A DNA stretch of 64,000 bases from Microcystis wesenbergii NRERC-220 (GTDB taxonomy: Bacteria > Cyanobacteriota > Cyanobacteriia > Cyanobacteriales > Microcystaceae), in contig NZ_JAVSJA010000001.1 in NCBI RefSeq assembly GCF_032027425.1, positions 2,369,501 to 2,433,500 of the forward strand. The letters are read 5' to 3'. The notes under the pieces are model-generated. The model saw only the letters and a program-made list of their open reading frames with translations, did no database searches and was not told where the DNA came from. This document shows, in pieces, positions 35,172 to 44,365 of this stretch. Each line of letters opens with the position of its first letter. The stretch's first letter is position 1. A program made the position numbers and the translations under genes.

Positions 35172-35505
35172 AAGTATTTATCGTTAAGTGTCTCTACTAG
35201 CGTACCCAAATAGAAGCAAAATTTTTCTATATAAGTAAAATTTATCAGTTGGTCAGGGGTTGGGTGTTGGGGTTTTAAGTAGGTAGGCGTTAAAAATTAT
35301 CAGACACCCCCCTTATCAAGGGTAGGGTTGATTCATGAATCAACCCTACCTTATCAAGGAGGGCAGGGGGGATCGAACCTAAAATCCATTTTTAATTTAA
35401 TTATAACCAGCTACTTAGTTGAAATTCCCCATTCCCCCACTTCCCACGTCCCACTCTCCACCCAGTTTCAATGGGTCTTAGCTTACTATCAATTTTGGCC
35501 AAGAG
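35172..35505. other. Divergence region with a perfect 30-bp palindrome
   Basis: Contains the likely promoter of the GT41 array and, at 35321-35350, GGTAGGGTTGATTCATGAAT followed by CAACCCTACC, a perfect palindrome able to form a 15-bp cruciform. No gene seen. Confidence 0.6.
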
Positions 35506-35889
35506 TCAGTTTTTTGAAAGATTTTCTAAATAAATCAATAAATCAGCCATAGCTTGAGGTTCGGGCTGAAATTTCGGCATTGGCGGGGTTTTACCGCTAA
35601 TTACCTGTTCAATCAGACTAATTCTCGATTTGCGATGGGAAACGTCCTCTAAACTTGGTCCGACGATGCCATCAGCAAGCTGACCGTGACAAGCAGCACA
35701 GTTAATTTGAAAGATTTCGTAACCGCGACTGACATTACCTTGTAGGGATAACACCTCTTTAATATAGGGATCCGACATCTTAGCCAGATGAAAGGTGATT
35801 AAAAAGGTGCTAATCAGGAACAAAACCACGATTATAACCATTGAGAATCGATAAATCCCGAATTTTGGTTTAACTAACTGACTATTCAC
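35506..35889 (-). CDS. cytM: Cytochrome c, CytM type
   Basis: I start at GTG 35889; the frame is open to 35997 but the extra residues do not look conserved. 127 residues: an uncleaved signal-anchor (about 16-34), then SDPYIKEVLSLQGNVSRGYE, the haem motif CAACH at 64-68 and Met104 (PPMPKF) as probable axial ligand. This matches cyanobacterial CytM, a membrane-anchored cytochrome linked to control of respiration and photosynthesis. Confidence 0.8.
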   Translation of the reverse strand: MNSQLVKPKFGIYRFSMVIIVVLFLISTFLITFHLAKMSDPYIKEVLSLQGNVSRGYEIFQINCAACHGQLADGIVGPSLEDVSHRKSRISLIEQVISGKTPPMPKFQPEPQAMADLLIYLENLSKN

Positions 35890-36025
35890 GCAAGCTGCCG
35901 AAGAAAAGATGAGTTTCTCTTTACATTTTGCAACTTTTTGCCCGAAAATTCCACCGCCCCTGCTAGAGATAGAGAAATGGGGAGTAAGATAAGGCAAAAG
36001 TGCAACTTTTTCTAACCCTCTAGCA

Positions 36026-37087
36026 ATGAACCTATTAACCAGACTGGAAGATTGGCCCTATATTATCTTACCTATCACCATCATCCTCAGTTTCCTGCTG
36101 TTGGGATGGCTTGTAGAAAAGCGCGTTGTCAGTCAACTTTTATCGATTGCCAGAGAAAAAAACCTGCGTTTCTCGGAAGGGGTTTTACGTTCCATTCGTG
36201 GATTAAGCATACTTTGGTTCGGACTTTTGGGTTTAAATATTGCCCTCTCCCTTCCTAATCTTCCCCTCTTTCCCTCCCTCATTCTCCTGAGCAAAAAATT
36301 TCTGCTAGTAGCTTTTTTAGCTTCGGCTACTTGGGTTGTTGCTCAATTATCCCTGGAAATATTACGAGTTTATACCACGGGAGATGATGGCATTTCTTCC
36401 CTAACTTCCCTATTTGAATTTCTCGCCAAAGTTCTGATTTTTAGCTGCGGTTTTTTGCTGATTTTAAGCTCGATTGGCATTTCGATAACTCCGCTGCTTA
36501 CTGCCTTTGGTATTGGGGGTGTTTCCCTCGGTTTAGCTCTCCAAAATACCCTAGCTAATTTAATGTCGGGGATTAATATTATCACTTCTAAAAAAGTTAG
36601 ACCGGGAGATTATATTGAACTGAGAACGGGAGAAGCTGGTTATGTGCGAGATGTGGATTTAAGATGCACAGTAATCGAAGAAATTACCAATAATCTTTTG
36701 GTCATTCCCAATGCTCAGATCATTTCTTCTAGTTTCCGTAACTATAGTTTACCAGATCACTCTCTACTGATTCCCGTGGAAGTGGGCATTAGTTACGATA
36801 GTGACTTAGAAAAAGTCGAAAAAGTTACCCTAGAAGTTATGCAAGAAATCGCCCAGTTATTGCAACCTCACCTCGGTGAATATCAACCCTTGATTCTTTA
36901 TCGTAAATTCGATTACTATAGTATCCTGCTCACGGTTTATCTCAAGGTGGTAGAAGAGGAATTTTTTCAACATCTCACCATTAAACACGAATTTATTAAA
37001 CTCCTACACCGACGCTATCGGCAAGAAGGAATTACAATTCCCTATCCGATTTTTTTTCCCTATACCCCCACTAATCCCCCTAGTTAA
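36026..37087 (+). CDS. MscS-family mechanosensitive channel
   Basis: 353 residues. Four or five membrane helices, then the pore helix (GIGGVSLGLALQNTLANLMSG, near 165-185), the MscS beta domain (VRPGDYIELRTGEAGYVRDV) and an alpha/beta C-terminus. It would release solutes on hypo-osmotic shock or carry small solutes. Diverges from cytM with 28 nt beyond the longest cytM frame, so promoters overlap. Confidence 0.85.
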   Translation: MNLLTRLEDWPYIILPITIILSFLLLGWLVEKRVVSQLLSIAREKNLRFSEGVLRSIRGLSILWFGLLGLNIALSLPNLPLFPSLILLSKKFLLVAFLASATWVVAQLSLEILRVYTTGDDGISSLTSLFEFLAKVLIFSCGFLLILSSIGISITPLLTAFGIGGVSLGLALQNTLANLMSGINIITSKKVRPGDYIELRTGEAGYVRDVDLRCTVIEEITNNLLVIPNAQIISSSFRNYSLPDHSLLIPVEVGISYDSDLEKVEKVTLEVMQEIAQLLQPHLGEYQPLILYRKFDYYSILLTVYLKVVEEEFFQHLTIKHEFIKLLHRRYRQEGITIPYPIFFPYTPTNPPS

Positions 37088-37120
37088 TCTCAACAACAAC
37101 AATTTAAAGGCGCGGGCAGT

Positions 37121-37801
37121 TTACAACTGATAATTCTCCTCAAAAAACTTACGAGTCATCGGTTGGGCAACTTCAATACCATGGCCTTCTCCTAGTAATT
37201 CTAGGGGGTTTCCTTCCACTTGAATCCAGACTTTGGCATTGGGATCGTTGCTGGTAGTAGTATAGATGATTTGTGCCAAACGACCGATCAACATATCAGG
37301 ACCATCATCAGTGCCAAACTCCCGCGAGAGATTAATCTTAATTCCCGTTTTATCTACTTTTAAATCAAGTAATTTAGTCCCGGCGGGAATAGTAGTCATA
37401 TCCTGAGGATTACTTGGACCAGCTAATAGAGTTTGCAATACTGCTGTTAACTCTCGCTCGCGGCTAAGCGCTTTTTGAACGGTAATTTCTTGGGTGACTA
37501 ATTGATTACCCGTATCGGTCACTTTTAACCAATAAACCTGTCGAGTTTCCCTAACAGGAATAGCTGCAGGAGTCGCTGTCGGACTTGTCTTCACAGGACC
37601 CGGAGAAACCGGTTCAACAATTGGTGATTGACTTATCGGCGCCGGAGTAGGAGATTCAATCGGGTTTTCGCTAGTTTTCTGGGAGGAAGATAGGTGATGG
37701 ACGGCAAACCAGGCAGTGGCCCCACCAGCAGTAAATAAAGCGAGGCCGATACCAATTATCCAAGGCAAAGAGATTTTATCACTAGAGCGAGAACTAGGCA
37801 T
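37121..37801 (-). CDS. GerMN-domain membrane protein
   Basis: 226 residues. One N-terminal membrane helix (about 13-32), a Pro/Ser/Thr-rich linker (38-85) and a GerMN domain (about 90-200: VYWLKVTDTGNQLVTQEITV, LQTLLAGP, KTGIKINLSREF, IIYTTTSNDPNAKVWIQVEG). In cyanobacteria this domain occurs in predicted periplasmic proteins of unknown role. A heptanucleotide repeat starts 4 nt upstream of the start codon. Confidence 0.8.
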   Translation of the reverse strand: MPSSRSSDKISLPWIIGIGLALFTAGGATAWFAVHHLSSSQKTSENPIESPTPAPISQSPIVEPVSPGPVKTSPTATPAAIPVRETRQVYWLKVTDTGNQLVTQEITVQKALSRERELTAVLQTLLAGPSNPQDMTTIPAGTKLLDLKVDKTGIKINLSREFGTDDGPDMLIGRLAQIIYTTTSNDPNAKVWIQVEGNPLELLGEGHGIEVAQPMTRKFFEENYQL

Positions 37802-37804
37802 AAT

Positions 37805-37942
37805 TCAGTTATCAGTTATCAGTTATCAGTTATCAGTTATCAGTTATCAGTTATCAGTTATTAGTTATCAGTTATCAGTTATCAGTTATCAGTTATCAGT
37901 TATCAGTTATCAGTTATCAGTTATCAGTTATCAGTTATCAGT
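37805..37942. repeat. Heptanucleotide tandem repeat (CAGTTAT)n, about 20 units
   Basis: About 138 bp of the 7-mer CAGTTAT, with one TTATTAG variant near 37861. It lies immediately upstream of the GerMN start codon and would replace normal promoter spacing, so copy-number changes could alter expression. Confidence 0.95.
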
Positions 37943-38256
37943 CGAAGGCTTTTATTCTCCCCATCTCCCCACTTCCCCACTTCCCCACCACCCCACTTCA
38001 TAATTCAGGCTCTTCGGTTTGTGTTATGCAATGGACGGGGGTTATAAGGGATGGAACCCCTATATAGAAAGGCATTTAGCGATTTTTGTCAATTATTTTC
38101 GATCTAGAGCGAACTAATCAATTAAATCCCTTGCCAGATAAGGATTTAGTCGATTTATGCCCCCCTATCGAACCATACCAAGTAACGAAGAGCCATAATT
38201 CATAATTCATAATTCATAATTCCCACTTCCGATCTCCTGTTTTCCGACCGTTAAAT
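37943..38256. other. Intergenic stretch with a second 7-mer repeat
   Basis: No gene seen. Four exact CATAATT units lie at 38194-38221, and T/C-rich CCCCACTTC runs at 37960-38000. Confidence 0.6.
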
Positions 38257-39072
38257 TTAATTGGGGTTCCCCGATCGAGGTTCAATGCTGCCAAAGGCGG
38301 CTATACTCAGCTTATCATCGTCGATCTGCAATTGGAGAAGGCGGGCGATAATTCCTTGTTTCTCGAAGTTTTTTAAATCTAACTGGGCGGATATACCCTC
38401 GGCAAACCCCTTGAGAAGGCGCGAGGAGATGCGACGACCGTTAAGAGTGGCTGTGGGGTCAATAAGCTCGATTTTTCGCCCCTGCACTAGCTTAAATCCC
38501 ACTTCTAAGCTCAGATCGAGGCTGGCTGCGGGGCCGTCCGGCCGTTGGGTCTCTAGCTGCAGGCTGAGGGCGACTCGATTATTATTAAGAAAGTTAAAAT
38601 TTGCTTGACTAAGTTGATATTTTGTGCTACCCAATTCTTCCCTAGAGGGAATCAGATTATTAATCAGAGTCTGAATTGGCTCTTTGACCGCTGCCGATTG
38701 TAAAGCTTGATTAACATTAGTTTCCGTGAGGACGAGATGCAATGCCCCCGCAGCCGGTCGGCGCAAGGCGGCGGCTAAACTGCCGTTTTTTTGCTGTAAT
38801 TGCCGCAAATCGAGGCTAATTGGCTCAGTTTCTAGCTCGATCTTCTCAATGCGAACATCGGCACGGGGATAAATTCCCCGTGCAGAAATGCGAACTCGAG
38901 CGATTTTGCCTTGCAGAGCCTGATAATTGGGAGTATTATCGACTCTCACGGCTAATTGTTCCACTTTTTGGACTTGGGAGCGAAGGGTATGGGCTAAAAC
39001 CGTATCGATAATTGCCCCTGCGGGAGTTAACAGGGTCAAAACACTAGCGAGAGTGATTGTTAGCCATTCCAT
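38257..39072 (-). CDS. DUF2993 (LmeA-like) lipid-binding protein
   Basis: 271 residues: a hydrophobic N-terminus (ITLASVLTLLTPAGAIIDTV) followed by beta-rich repeats characteristic of DUF2993 (NYQALQGKIARVRISARGIYP, IEKIELETEPISLDL). Known relatives bind phospholipids in the periplasm. Start ATG 39072. The 80-residue gene ends 7 nt upstream, so they form an operon. Confidence 0.75.
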   Translation of the reverse strand: MEWLTITLASVLTLLTPAGAIIDTVLAHTLRSQVQKVEQLAVRVDNTPNYQALQGKIARVRISARGIYPRADVRIEKIELETEPISLDLRQLQQKNGSLAAALRRPAAGALHLVLTETNVNQALQSAAVKEPIQTLINNLIPSREELGSTKYQLSQANFNFLNNNRVALSLQLETQRPDGPAASLDLSLEVGFKLVQGRKIELIDPTATLNGRRISSRLLKGFAEGISAQLDLKNFEKQGIIARLLQLQIDDDKLSIAAFGSIEPRSGNPN

Positions 39073-39079
39073 CGCTCAA

Positions 39080-39322
39080 TTACACCCATCCAGCTAAATT
39101 TTGCCAAGCATTAGTCAAAAGCTGACTTAACCAACGTCGTTGCACTTGATCTAAAATCGGGTCTTCTGCGAGAATTTCTTCGGTAAGATCGTCTAGAGAT
39201 TGACCCTGGGCGCGGGCCATTCTAATAATTCCCGCAATCACGGCAGCGATCATCTCCTCGTCCACGGGGCGCTGTCGGAGGGCGGCAATTTCTTCGGGGG
39301 TAGTCGGGATGGGATAATTCAT
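39080..39322 (-). CDS. Conserved helical protein, unknown function
   Basis: 80 residues, acidic and helical (YPIPTTPEEIAALRQRPVDE...QGQSLDDLTEEIL), no signal or membrane helix. I do not recognise a domain. It is the first gene of the DUF2993 operon. Confidence 0.65.
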   Translation of the reverse strand: MNYPIPTTPEEIAALRQRPVDEEMIAAVIAGIIRMARAQGQSLDDLTEEILAEDPILDQVQRRWLSQLLTNAWQNLAGWV

Positions 39323-39466
39323 AATCAGATGGGGCTGGCTGTGTATTAATCTAGGTATGTAAAGTTTTTAAAACTTTTTTCAGAAAACTTTTTGTGTAGT
39401 CTAGCGTAATCAGACCATTTTTGACTTGTACTTTTGGGTATTTTTGGGTGTAATAACTAAATCAAG

Positions 39467-41431
39467 ATGAGAGAAATCCTTTACAGAGAAATTCCGACTC
39501 CTGACTCGATCGCCGTTTGTCAGTGGTTACAATCCGATTGGCAACCCGCCAGCGGTGTCAAGACAAATACACCTAACGGGGTGAGATTGCGCTTATCGGA
39601 GGCGATCGAATTGTCGATCTTTGTCTGGACGCTGCAACGGACTACTTATTTAAAAGTTTTCCGCTGGGGTCAGCGATCGCATGACCGAGAAACATCCCTG
39701 ACTCAGCAGCTCGATCGAGCTTTACAAAAGCGTTTTCCGCCGCAGTTTAGCACGATACCAAACATCGATCAAAAAAATCACTCAATTTTTACAGATTTAG
39801 AAGCGGACTATCCCCTAACGGTTCACTACTTCCGCAAAATGCCTCAAGGGGAGGCCGATTTAGAACGTTTGTATTGGTGGGAAAAACGTTGGCGCGACAG
39901 TGCCAAAAATCCCCAACAACCGCAGCCGGTAATTTTCTCTAGCAGTGAGGAAAATGATCATCCCATCGCCTATGACTTAATTTATATTGGTGGTGCCTTG
40001 GGGGCAATTCATGCGGCACAGATGGCCAAATTAGGTTATCGAGTCCTCTTAGTAGAAAGACTGCCTTTCGGACGAATGAATCGGGAATGGAACATCTCTC
40101 GATCGGAGTTTCAAAGTTTAATTAATTTAGGCCTATTTACGTCCGAGGAATTCGAGGAATTAATCTTCCAAGAATACATCGATGGCTTTAATAAGTTTTT
40201 TGATGGCAATAATCCCCCCCATCTGAAAGCCAAAATTCTCCATACTCCCACGGTTTTAAATATCGCCATTAATTCCGATAAATTGCTGCAATCCTGCGCT
40301 AAAAAATTACATGATCAGGGCGGTAAAATTCTCGATCAAACAGAATTTATTAAGGCTGATATTACTGCCAATAGTGTTACTGTCACCCTTAATCATGGTG
40401 GAGAAATTCAACAGATAAAAGGCCGTTTATTGATTGATGCTATGGGTTCCGCTTCTGCCATTGCTTGGCAATTAAACGGAGTGCGCGCCTTTGATAGTGT
40501 CTGTCCGACGGTGGGGGCAGTAGTAGAAGGATTCGAGCCGCTGGTGTGGGATTCTCACTATGGCGATGTCTTAAATTCCCATGGCGATATTTCTAAAGGC
40601 AGACAACTAATTTGGGAATTATTTCCGGGGGAAGGAAAAGAATTAACCTTCTATCTATTTCACTATCATCAAGTCCATCCCGATAACCCCGGTTCTCTGT
40701 TGGAAATGTACGAAGATTTCTTTACTATTTTGCCCGAATATCGACAGTGTGACCCAGAAAAATTAACTTGGAAAAAACCCACCTTTGGTTATATACCGGG
40801 ACATTTTAGCACAGGCAAAAAAGATCGAATTGTCTCCTTTGATCGCATTTTAGCCATCGGTGATGCCGCCTCCCTGCAATCACCCTTAATCTTTACTGGC
40901 TTCGGTTCTTTGGTGCGTAATTTAGAGCGCTTAACCGATCTTTTGGATACGGCATTGAAACACGATTTACTAACAGCTAAAGACCTAGAAAATGTGCGGG
41001 CTTATCAAAGTAATGTGGCGGTAACTTGGTTATTTTCTAAAGGAATGATGGTGGCCACGGGAAAAACTTTACCACCCCAAAGAATTAACGCCATGTTAAA
41101 CACATTTTTCGGTTTATTGGCCGACGAACCGCCAGAGGTTTCCGAAACTTTTATTAAGGATAAAACCGATTGGTTGACCTTTAGCCGTTTAGCAATTAAA
41201 GCGGCCAGAAAAAACCCCGCTTTACTGTTATGGATAGCAGAAATGGCTGGCAGTCAGGATTTAATTCGTTGGTTGGGTTCCTATCTCGATTTTAGCCTTG
41301 ATGGAGTCAAAAATCTGCTTTTTGGTCTCTGGTTTCCCCAATGGTTAAAAAACTCCCAAAGCTGGCTAGAAAAAGACAATCCTCGCCTCTGGTTAAAGTT
41401 ATTGAGTTTTAATTATAGCTTAAGAAATTAG
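39467..41431 (+). CDS. cruA: CruA-type lycopene cyclase family flavoprotein
   Basis: 654 residues. After a ~165-residue N-terminal extension comes a Rossmann FAD site (YDLIYIGGALGAIHAAQMAK, near 169-188), VERLPFGRMNREWNISRSEF as in CruA/CruP proteins, and later GRLLIDAMGSAS and ILAIGDAASLQSP. CruA cyclises lycopene to carotene in cyanobacteria that lack CrtL. Length suits CruA better than the shorter CruP, but the two are related and I cannot separate them by eye. Monocistronic as far as seen. Confidence 0.65.
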   Translation: MREILYREIPTPDSIAVCQWLQSDWQPASGVKTNTPNGVRLRLSEAIELSIFVWTLQRTTYLKVFRWGQRSHDRETSLTQQLDRALQKRFPPQFSTIPNIDQKNHSIFTDLEADYPLTVHYFRKMPQGEADLERLYWWEKRWRDSAKNPQQPQPVIFSSSEENDHPIAYDLIYIGGALGAIHAAQMAKLGYRVLLVERLPFGRMNREWNISRSEFQSLINLGLFTSEEFEELIFQEYIDGFNKFFDGNNPPHLKAKILHTPTVLNIAINSDKLLQSCAKKLHDQGGKILDQTEFIKADITANSVTVTLNHGGEIQQIKGRLLIDAMGSASAIAWQLNGVRAFDSVCPTVGAVVEGFEPLVWDSHYGDVLNSHGDISKGRQLIWELFPGEGKELTFYLFHYHQVHPDNPGSLLEMYEDFFTILPEYRQCDPEKLTWKKPTFGYIPGHFSTGKKDRIVSFDRILAIGDAASLQSPLIFTGFGSLVRNLERLTDLLDTALKHDLLTAKDLENVRAYQSNVAVTWLFSKGMMVATGKTLPPQRINAMLNTFFGLLADEPPEVSETFIKDKTDWLTFSRLAIKAARKNPALLLWIAEMAGSQDLIRWLGSYLDFSLDGVKNLLFGLWFPQWLKNSQSWLEKDNPRLWLKLLSFNYSLRN

Positions 41432-41597
41432 AGGATATTTATCAGGTAAACTTTGATATAAAGGAGAGTGAGAACTGAGAAGTGGGTTTTTAAAGTTCGA
41501 TTGGAAGTTAATCACACTATTAAACGGGGGAATATTCGGTAGCAGTTAAATAATCATAACAAAAACCACTCCAGACACAGAGGACACAGTAGCCGCC

Positions 41598-41720
41598 CTT
41601 GTAGGGTGCGTTAGTGATAGCGTAACGCAGCAATTTTCTTAAGATGGTGCGTTACGGCGCAATCATAATTTAATTATTAACAAATTTCTTTTAAATACGC
41701 GCAAACACGCACCCTACAAG
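41598..41720. repeat. 123-bp inverted-repeat element (GTAGGGTGCG)
   Basis: Ends CTTGTAGGGTGCG and CGCACCCTACAAG, a 13-bp perfect inverted repeat, with a second inner pair (GCGTTAGTGATAGCGTAACGC). Non-coding, miniature-element-like. The rest of 41432-41806 holds nothing I recognise. Confidence 0.7.
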
Positions 41721-41806
41721 CTGATTTAAGAGAAGTAGAATCCTTTATTTAGTCAATAAGTTAACATATAATTGAGTTAAGACATTCTCATTCAACGATT
41801 TTCCCT

Positions 41807-42064
41807 ATGGCACAAGCTCAGGAACCGAACGATAAAAATTATGAAGTGGAGCGTCAATTGAGGAGTCTTAATCGGCGCCTGGAGCGTCTGGAAGATACCC
41901 AAGTGACAGGAAGAGAGCTAAACCGGAGTTTTGATCGGATCTATGACGAAATTGATCATCTTGAAGATAAAGTTGATCGGCTTCAATCGAATTTTGAAGA
42001 GTTTCGTGATGAGATTAACCAAAAATTAGATACGATTTTACAACATATTACGGGCATCAATTAA
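41807..42064 (+). CDS. Small coiled-coil protein
   Basis: 85 residues with almost continuous heptads (VERQLRSLNRRLERLED, EIDHLEDKVDRLQSNFEEF), so a parallel coiled coil is likely. No membrane segment. Function unknown. Confidence 0.65.
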   Translation: MAQAQEPNDKNYEVERQLRSLNRRLERLEDTQVTGRELNRSFDRIYDEIDHLEDKVDRLQSNFEEFRDEINQKLDTILQHITGIN

Positions 42065-42094
42065 ATTGACAGCGATCATCAATAAAGTATTATC

Positions 42095-42171
42095 GTAGGT
42101 TGGGTTGAACGATAGTGAAACCCAACACTTTTAAATAATTGAGTTGGGTTTCGTTCCTCAACCCAATCTAC
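42095..42171. repeat. 77-bp hairpin element (GTAGGTTGGGTT)
   Basis: Ends GTAGGTTGGGTTG and CAACCCAATCTAC; an inner pair (GAAACCCAAC/GTTGGGTTTC) extends the stem. It overlaps the last codons of the PIN-toxin frame. Confidence 0.75.
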
Positions 42172-42686
42172 AGATTACTAAAAATTGTTGATAAGTAACA
42201 ATTTTAGTTATTCCAAATTGTTGCAAAATTAATAAATCTTGATCGCCTGTAATTAAAAAGTCAGCTTGACTATCTTTGGCTAAGGCTAAAAGGTAGTTAT
42301 CTTTAGCATCTCTACAGATATTAATTTTTGATTTAGTCTCAATAAGTAGTCGTGCAAAATTAATTTCCTAGTGAAGATAGGCAAGAGGCAAGAGGCAAGA
42401 GGCAAGAGGTGTTTAGATATGTGTAATTAATTTTGCTTAGGTACTTACATAACCCAATTATGCTTAAAAGTTCAAGTAATTCTTGAACTTTACTTTGGGA
42501 AAAATGCTTTTGTAATTTTGGTCTTTTGGTAACAAGGTTAATCTCATTAAGTAGCTGTGGAGAAAAAATCGGCACAAGAGTTTTTTCAATCAGTAGATAT
42601 TTTAAACCAGCTAACTGTTTACCAATAAGAAAGCTAATCCAAAGGTTAGTATCAATAATAACTTTAATCGGTGGCTTGTTGTCCAT
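42158..42686 (-). pseudogene. PIN-domain toxin split by miniature element N3
   Basis: 42686-42446 encodes the N-terminal half (KVIIDTNLWISFLIG with the first PIN Asp, LLNEINLVTKRPKLQKHF). Element N3 (42345-42445) follows, and 42342-42158 gives the rest (KSKINICRDAKDNYLLALAK, DFLITGDQDLL with the later acids). Removing the insertion restores a VapC/PIN protein of normal length. It overlaps the antitoxin gene by 23 nt. Confidence 0.85.
42345..42445 (-). mobile_element. TA-flanked miniature element N3
   Basis: 101 bp, same ends as N2, TA at 42343 and 42446. The interior has three GGCAAGA units in tandem. Confidence 0.9.
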
Positions 42687-42900
42687 AAATTTCAGCCCTA
42701 ACTTCCTCCACTTCTTCGGTAATTGTCTCTAGGGAAAGCTCATCAGTTTTAAAGGTTTCTAAAAGCTGGGTTAATTTTTGATTTAAAGTTTCTTTTTCGA
42801 GTTCTTTACTGAGTTTTATTTTGTCACTTTCTGGGAGTTGTTTAACCAAATCTAAAATCTGGTCAAAGTTTAAGGTTAGTTGGTAAGTTTTTTGGTTCAT
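42664..42900 (-). CDS. Probable antitoxin of the broken PIN toxin
   Basis: 78 residues, mostly helical (NFDQILDLVKQLPESDKIKL, acidic tail). The start precedes and the end overlaps the toxin start, the usual arrangement of a type II pair. No DNA-binding fold is obvious. With its toxin dead it may persist as a solitary gene. Confidence 0.7.
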   Translation of the reverse strand: MNQKTYQLTLNFDQILDLVKQLPESDKIKLSKELEKETLNQKLTQLLETFKTDELSLETITEEVEEVRAEIYGQQATD

Positions 42901-43009
42901 TTTCTCAAATTATTGTTTATTGATAAAGTTTAATTGCTCGCAGTGCATACTCAAAACAACGTTCCCGCATATCTATTTGTTTCTTCTATTCTTTTTGATA
43001 ATTCATAAT

Positions 43010-43213
43010 TCATAATTCAAAAGAAAGGTCTGGTTCAGCCTCTATACAACCGATAAAGTCAGACCAATCTTCTGTTCCCTGCTCTTTCATTTCCTGTTGC
43101 TTGAGAGAATATCGTTTTTTGAGAATATCTACAAGTTCAAGAATAGTCTGTTGTGCGTCGAGGGGAAGAGACGCAATATCTTCTTGAATCGTTTCTAGGT
43201 TTATCATTGTCAT
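43010..43213 (-). CDS. DUF2281-like antitoxin-type protein, copy 1
   Basis: 67 residues (MINLETIQEDIASLPLDAQQ, then TILELVDILKKRYS). DUF2281-type helical proteins often precede PIN toxins, and a VapC remnant lies upstream at 43439. ATAAAGAGATAATGACA leads into the start. Confidence 0.65.
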   Translation of the reverse strand: MTMINLETIQEDIASLPLDAQQTILELVDILKKRYSLKQQEMKEQGTEDWSDFIGCIEAEPDLSFEL

Positions 43214-43359
43214 TATCTCTTTATGGTTGATTGTATCAATTTTAAGATAAAAATTGAGTTCTGTGAAAAGCTGATGTTTACGGGAGCAAAATCCCTAAAA
43301 TTAGACTTGACAAAAGACCTGAGATCGTTATATCCTACAGGTTACAAGCTTTTGCACGA
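43023..43359. repeat. 337-bp direct duplication, copy 1 (partner 44029-44365)
   Basis: Offset 1006 bp. It contains the DUF2281 gene and its upstream region. The copies differ at a handful of positions, mostly in the middle of the gene (SLKQQ versus SPNPQ). Confidence 0.9.
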
Positions 43360-43438
43360 GAGAGCCACACCCCACGCACCAATTATATCATTCATTCTGC
43401 CTGAATATCAAACACAGGAACTAGAAGCCTGTTCCGGA

Positions 43439-43757
43439 TTACATTTGTTCTTGAAAAAGATTTTGAAATGGCTCCGTATTTTTCCAACGATAGGTATTAA
43501 AATCTCGATAATCAACGGAAAGAATTTGACCTGAACCTAATTCTTCTGCTAAAATAACCAAAGATGCGTCGGCTAAATCCATTGGCAAATCTCTATATTT
43601 TTGCATCAGTTCTTCAATGCGTTGGCAGTGCTTAGTTTTGAGGTTGAATACCTGTAGTTCTCCTGTGGAGATTTTATGAATAAGGGTTTTTGGGACATCT
43701 ATTCCCACTCGTTTTTGTAGTAAGTAGCAAGTTTCAGTAACAACGCACCAGGTTGTA
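43439..43757 (-). pseudogene. VapC/PIN toxin, N-terminally truncated
   Basis: From about 43757 the minus strand reads FITTWCVVTETCYLLQKRVG, then ELMQKYRDLPMDLADASLVI and YRDFNTYRWKN, a PIN domain lacking its first Asp strand. The 5' part is replaced by an IS630 remnant. The apparent ATG at 43708 is internal. Confidence 0.75.
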
Positions 43758-44024
43758 ATAAATTATGGTCAGAGAAATAATCGAACAAGAAAAAGCTAGA
43801 CTCATCTATTTACCTCCTTATTCTCCCGAATTCTCTCCTATTGAAAACTTTTGGTCAAAAGTGAAAGCGACGTTAAGAAAACTGAAGGCGAGAACTTACA
43901 AAGACTTAATAGAAGGGATTGAATTGGCTATGTTAGAAGTTACTCAAAAAGATATTCGCAATTGGTTTACTCACTGTTGCTACTGTACCTCATAAGTCAG
44001 AGAATTGCTATAGGTTTTATAGTT
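43758..44024 (+). pseudogene. IS630 transposase, 3' remnant (third type)
   Basis: Codons 43765-43995 give KARLIYLPPYSPEFSPIENF and a helical tail ending at the stop, with a terminal-repeat-like GTACCTCATAAGTCAGAGAA beyond it. It belongs to a different IS630 than copies A-E. No 5' half. Confidence 0.75.
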
Positions 44025-44219
44025 TTGCGAAAGGTCTGGTTCAGCCTCTATACAACCGATAAAGTCAGACCAATCTTCTGTTCGCTGCTCTTTCATTTCC
44101 TGTGGGTTGGGAGAATATCGTTTTTTGAGAATATCTACAAGTTCAAGAATAGTCTGTTGTGCGTCGAGGGGAAGAGACGCAATATCTTCTTGAATCGTTT
44201 CTAGGTTTATCATTGTCAT
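43980..44219 (-). CDS. DUF2281-like protein, copy 2 with altered tail
   Basis: 79 residues; identical to copy 1 for the first 36, then QNYKTYSNSLTYEVQ read from IS630 sequence replaces the natural end. Probably non-functional or neutral. Confidence 0.55.
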   Translation of the reverse strand: MTMINLETIQEDIASLPLDAQQTILELVDILKKRYSPNPQEMKEQRTEDWSDFIGCIEAEPDLSQNYKTYSNSLTYEVQ

Positions 44220-44365
44220 TATCTCTTTATGGTTGATTGTATCAATTTTAAGATAAAAATTGAGTTCTGTGAAAAGCTGATGTTCACGGGAGCAAAACCC
44301 CTAAAATTAGACTTGATAAAAGACCTGAGATCGTTATATTCTACAGGTTACAAGCTTTTGCACGA
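44029..44365. repeat. 337-bp direct duplication, copy 2
   Basis: See copy 1 at 43023. Its outer edge lies at the GUN4 fragment. Confidence 0.9.

Noticed and set aside
37805-37942. CRISPR-like tandem array
   Set aside because: The unit is 7 bp and directly contiguous, with no spacers and no cas genes nearby.
37716-38003. Repeat-encoded protein (QLSVISY units)
   Set aside because: It is only the translation of the heptanucleotide tract and starts inside the GerMN gene.
43223-43534. Plus-strand frame opposite the DUF2281 upstream region and VapC remnant
   Set aside because: It overlaps recognisable genes on the other strand and has no domain or ribosome site.
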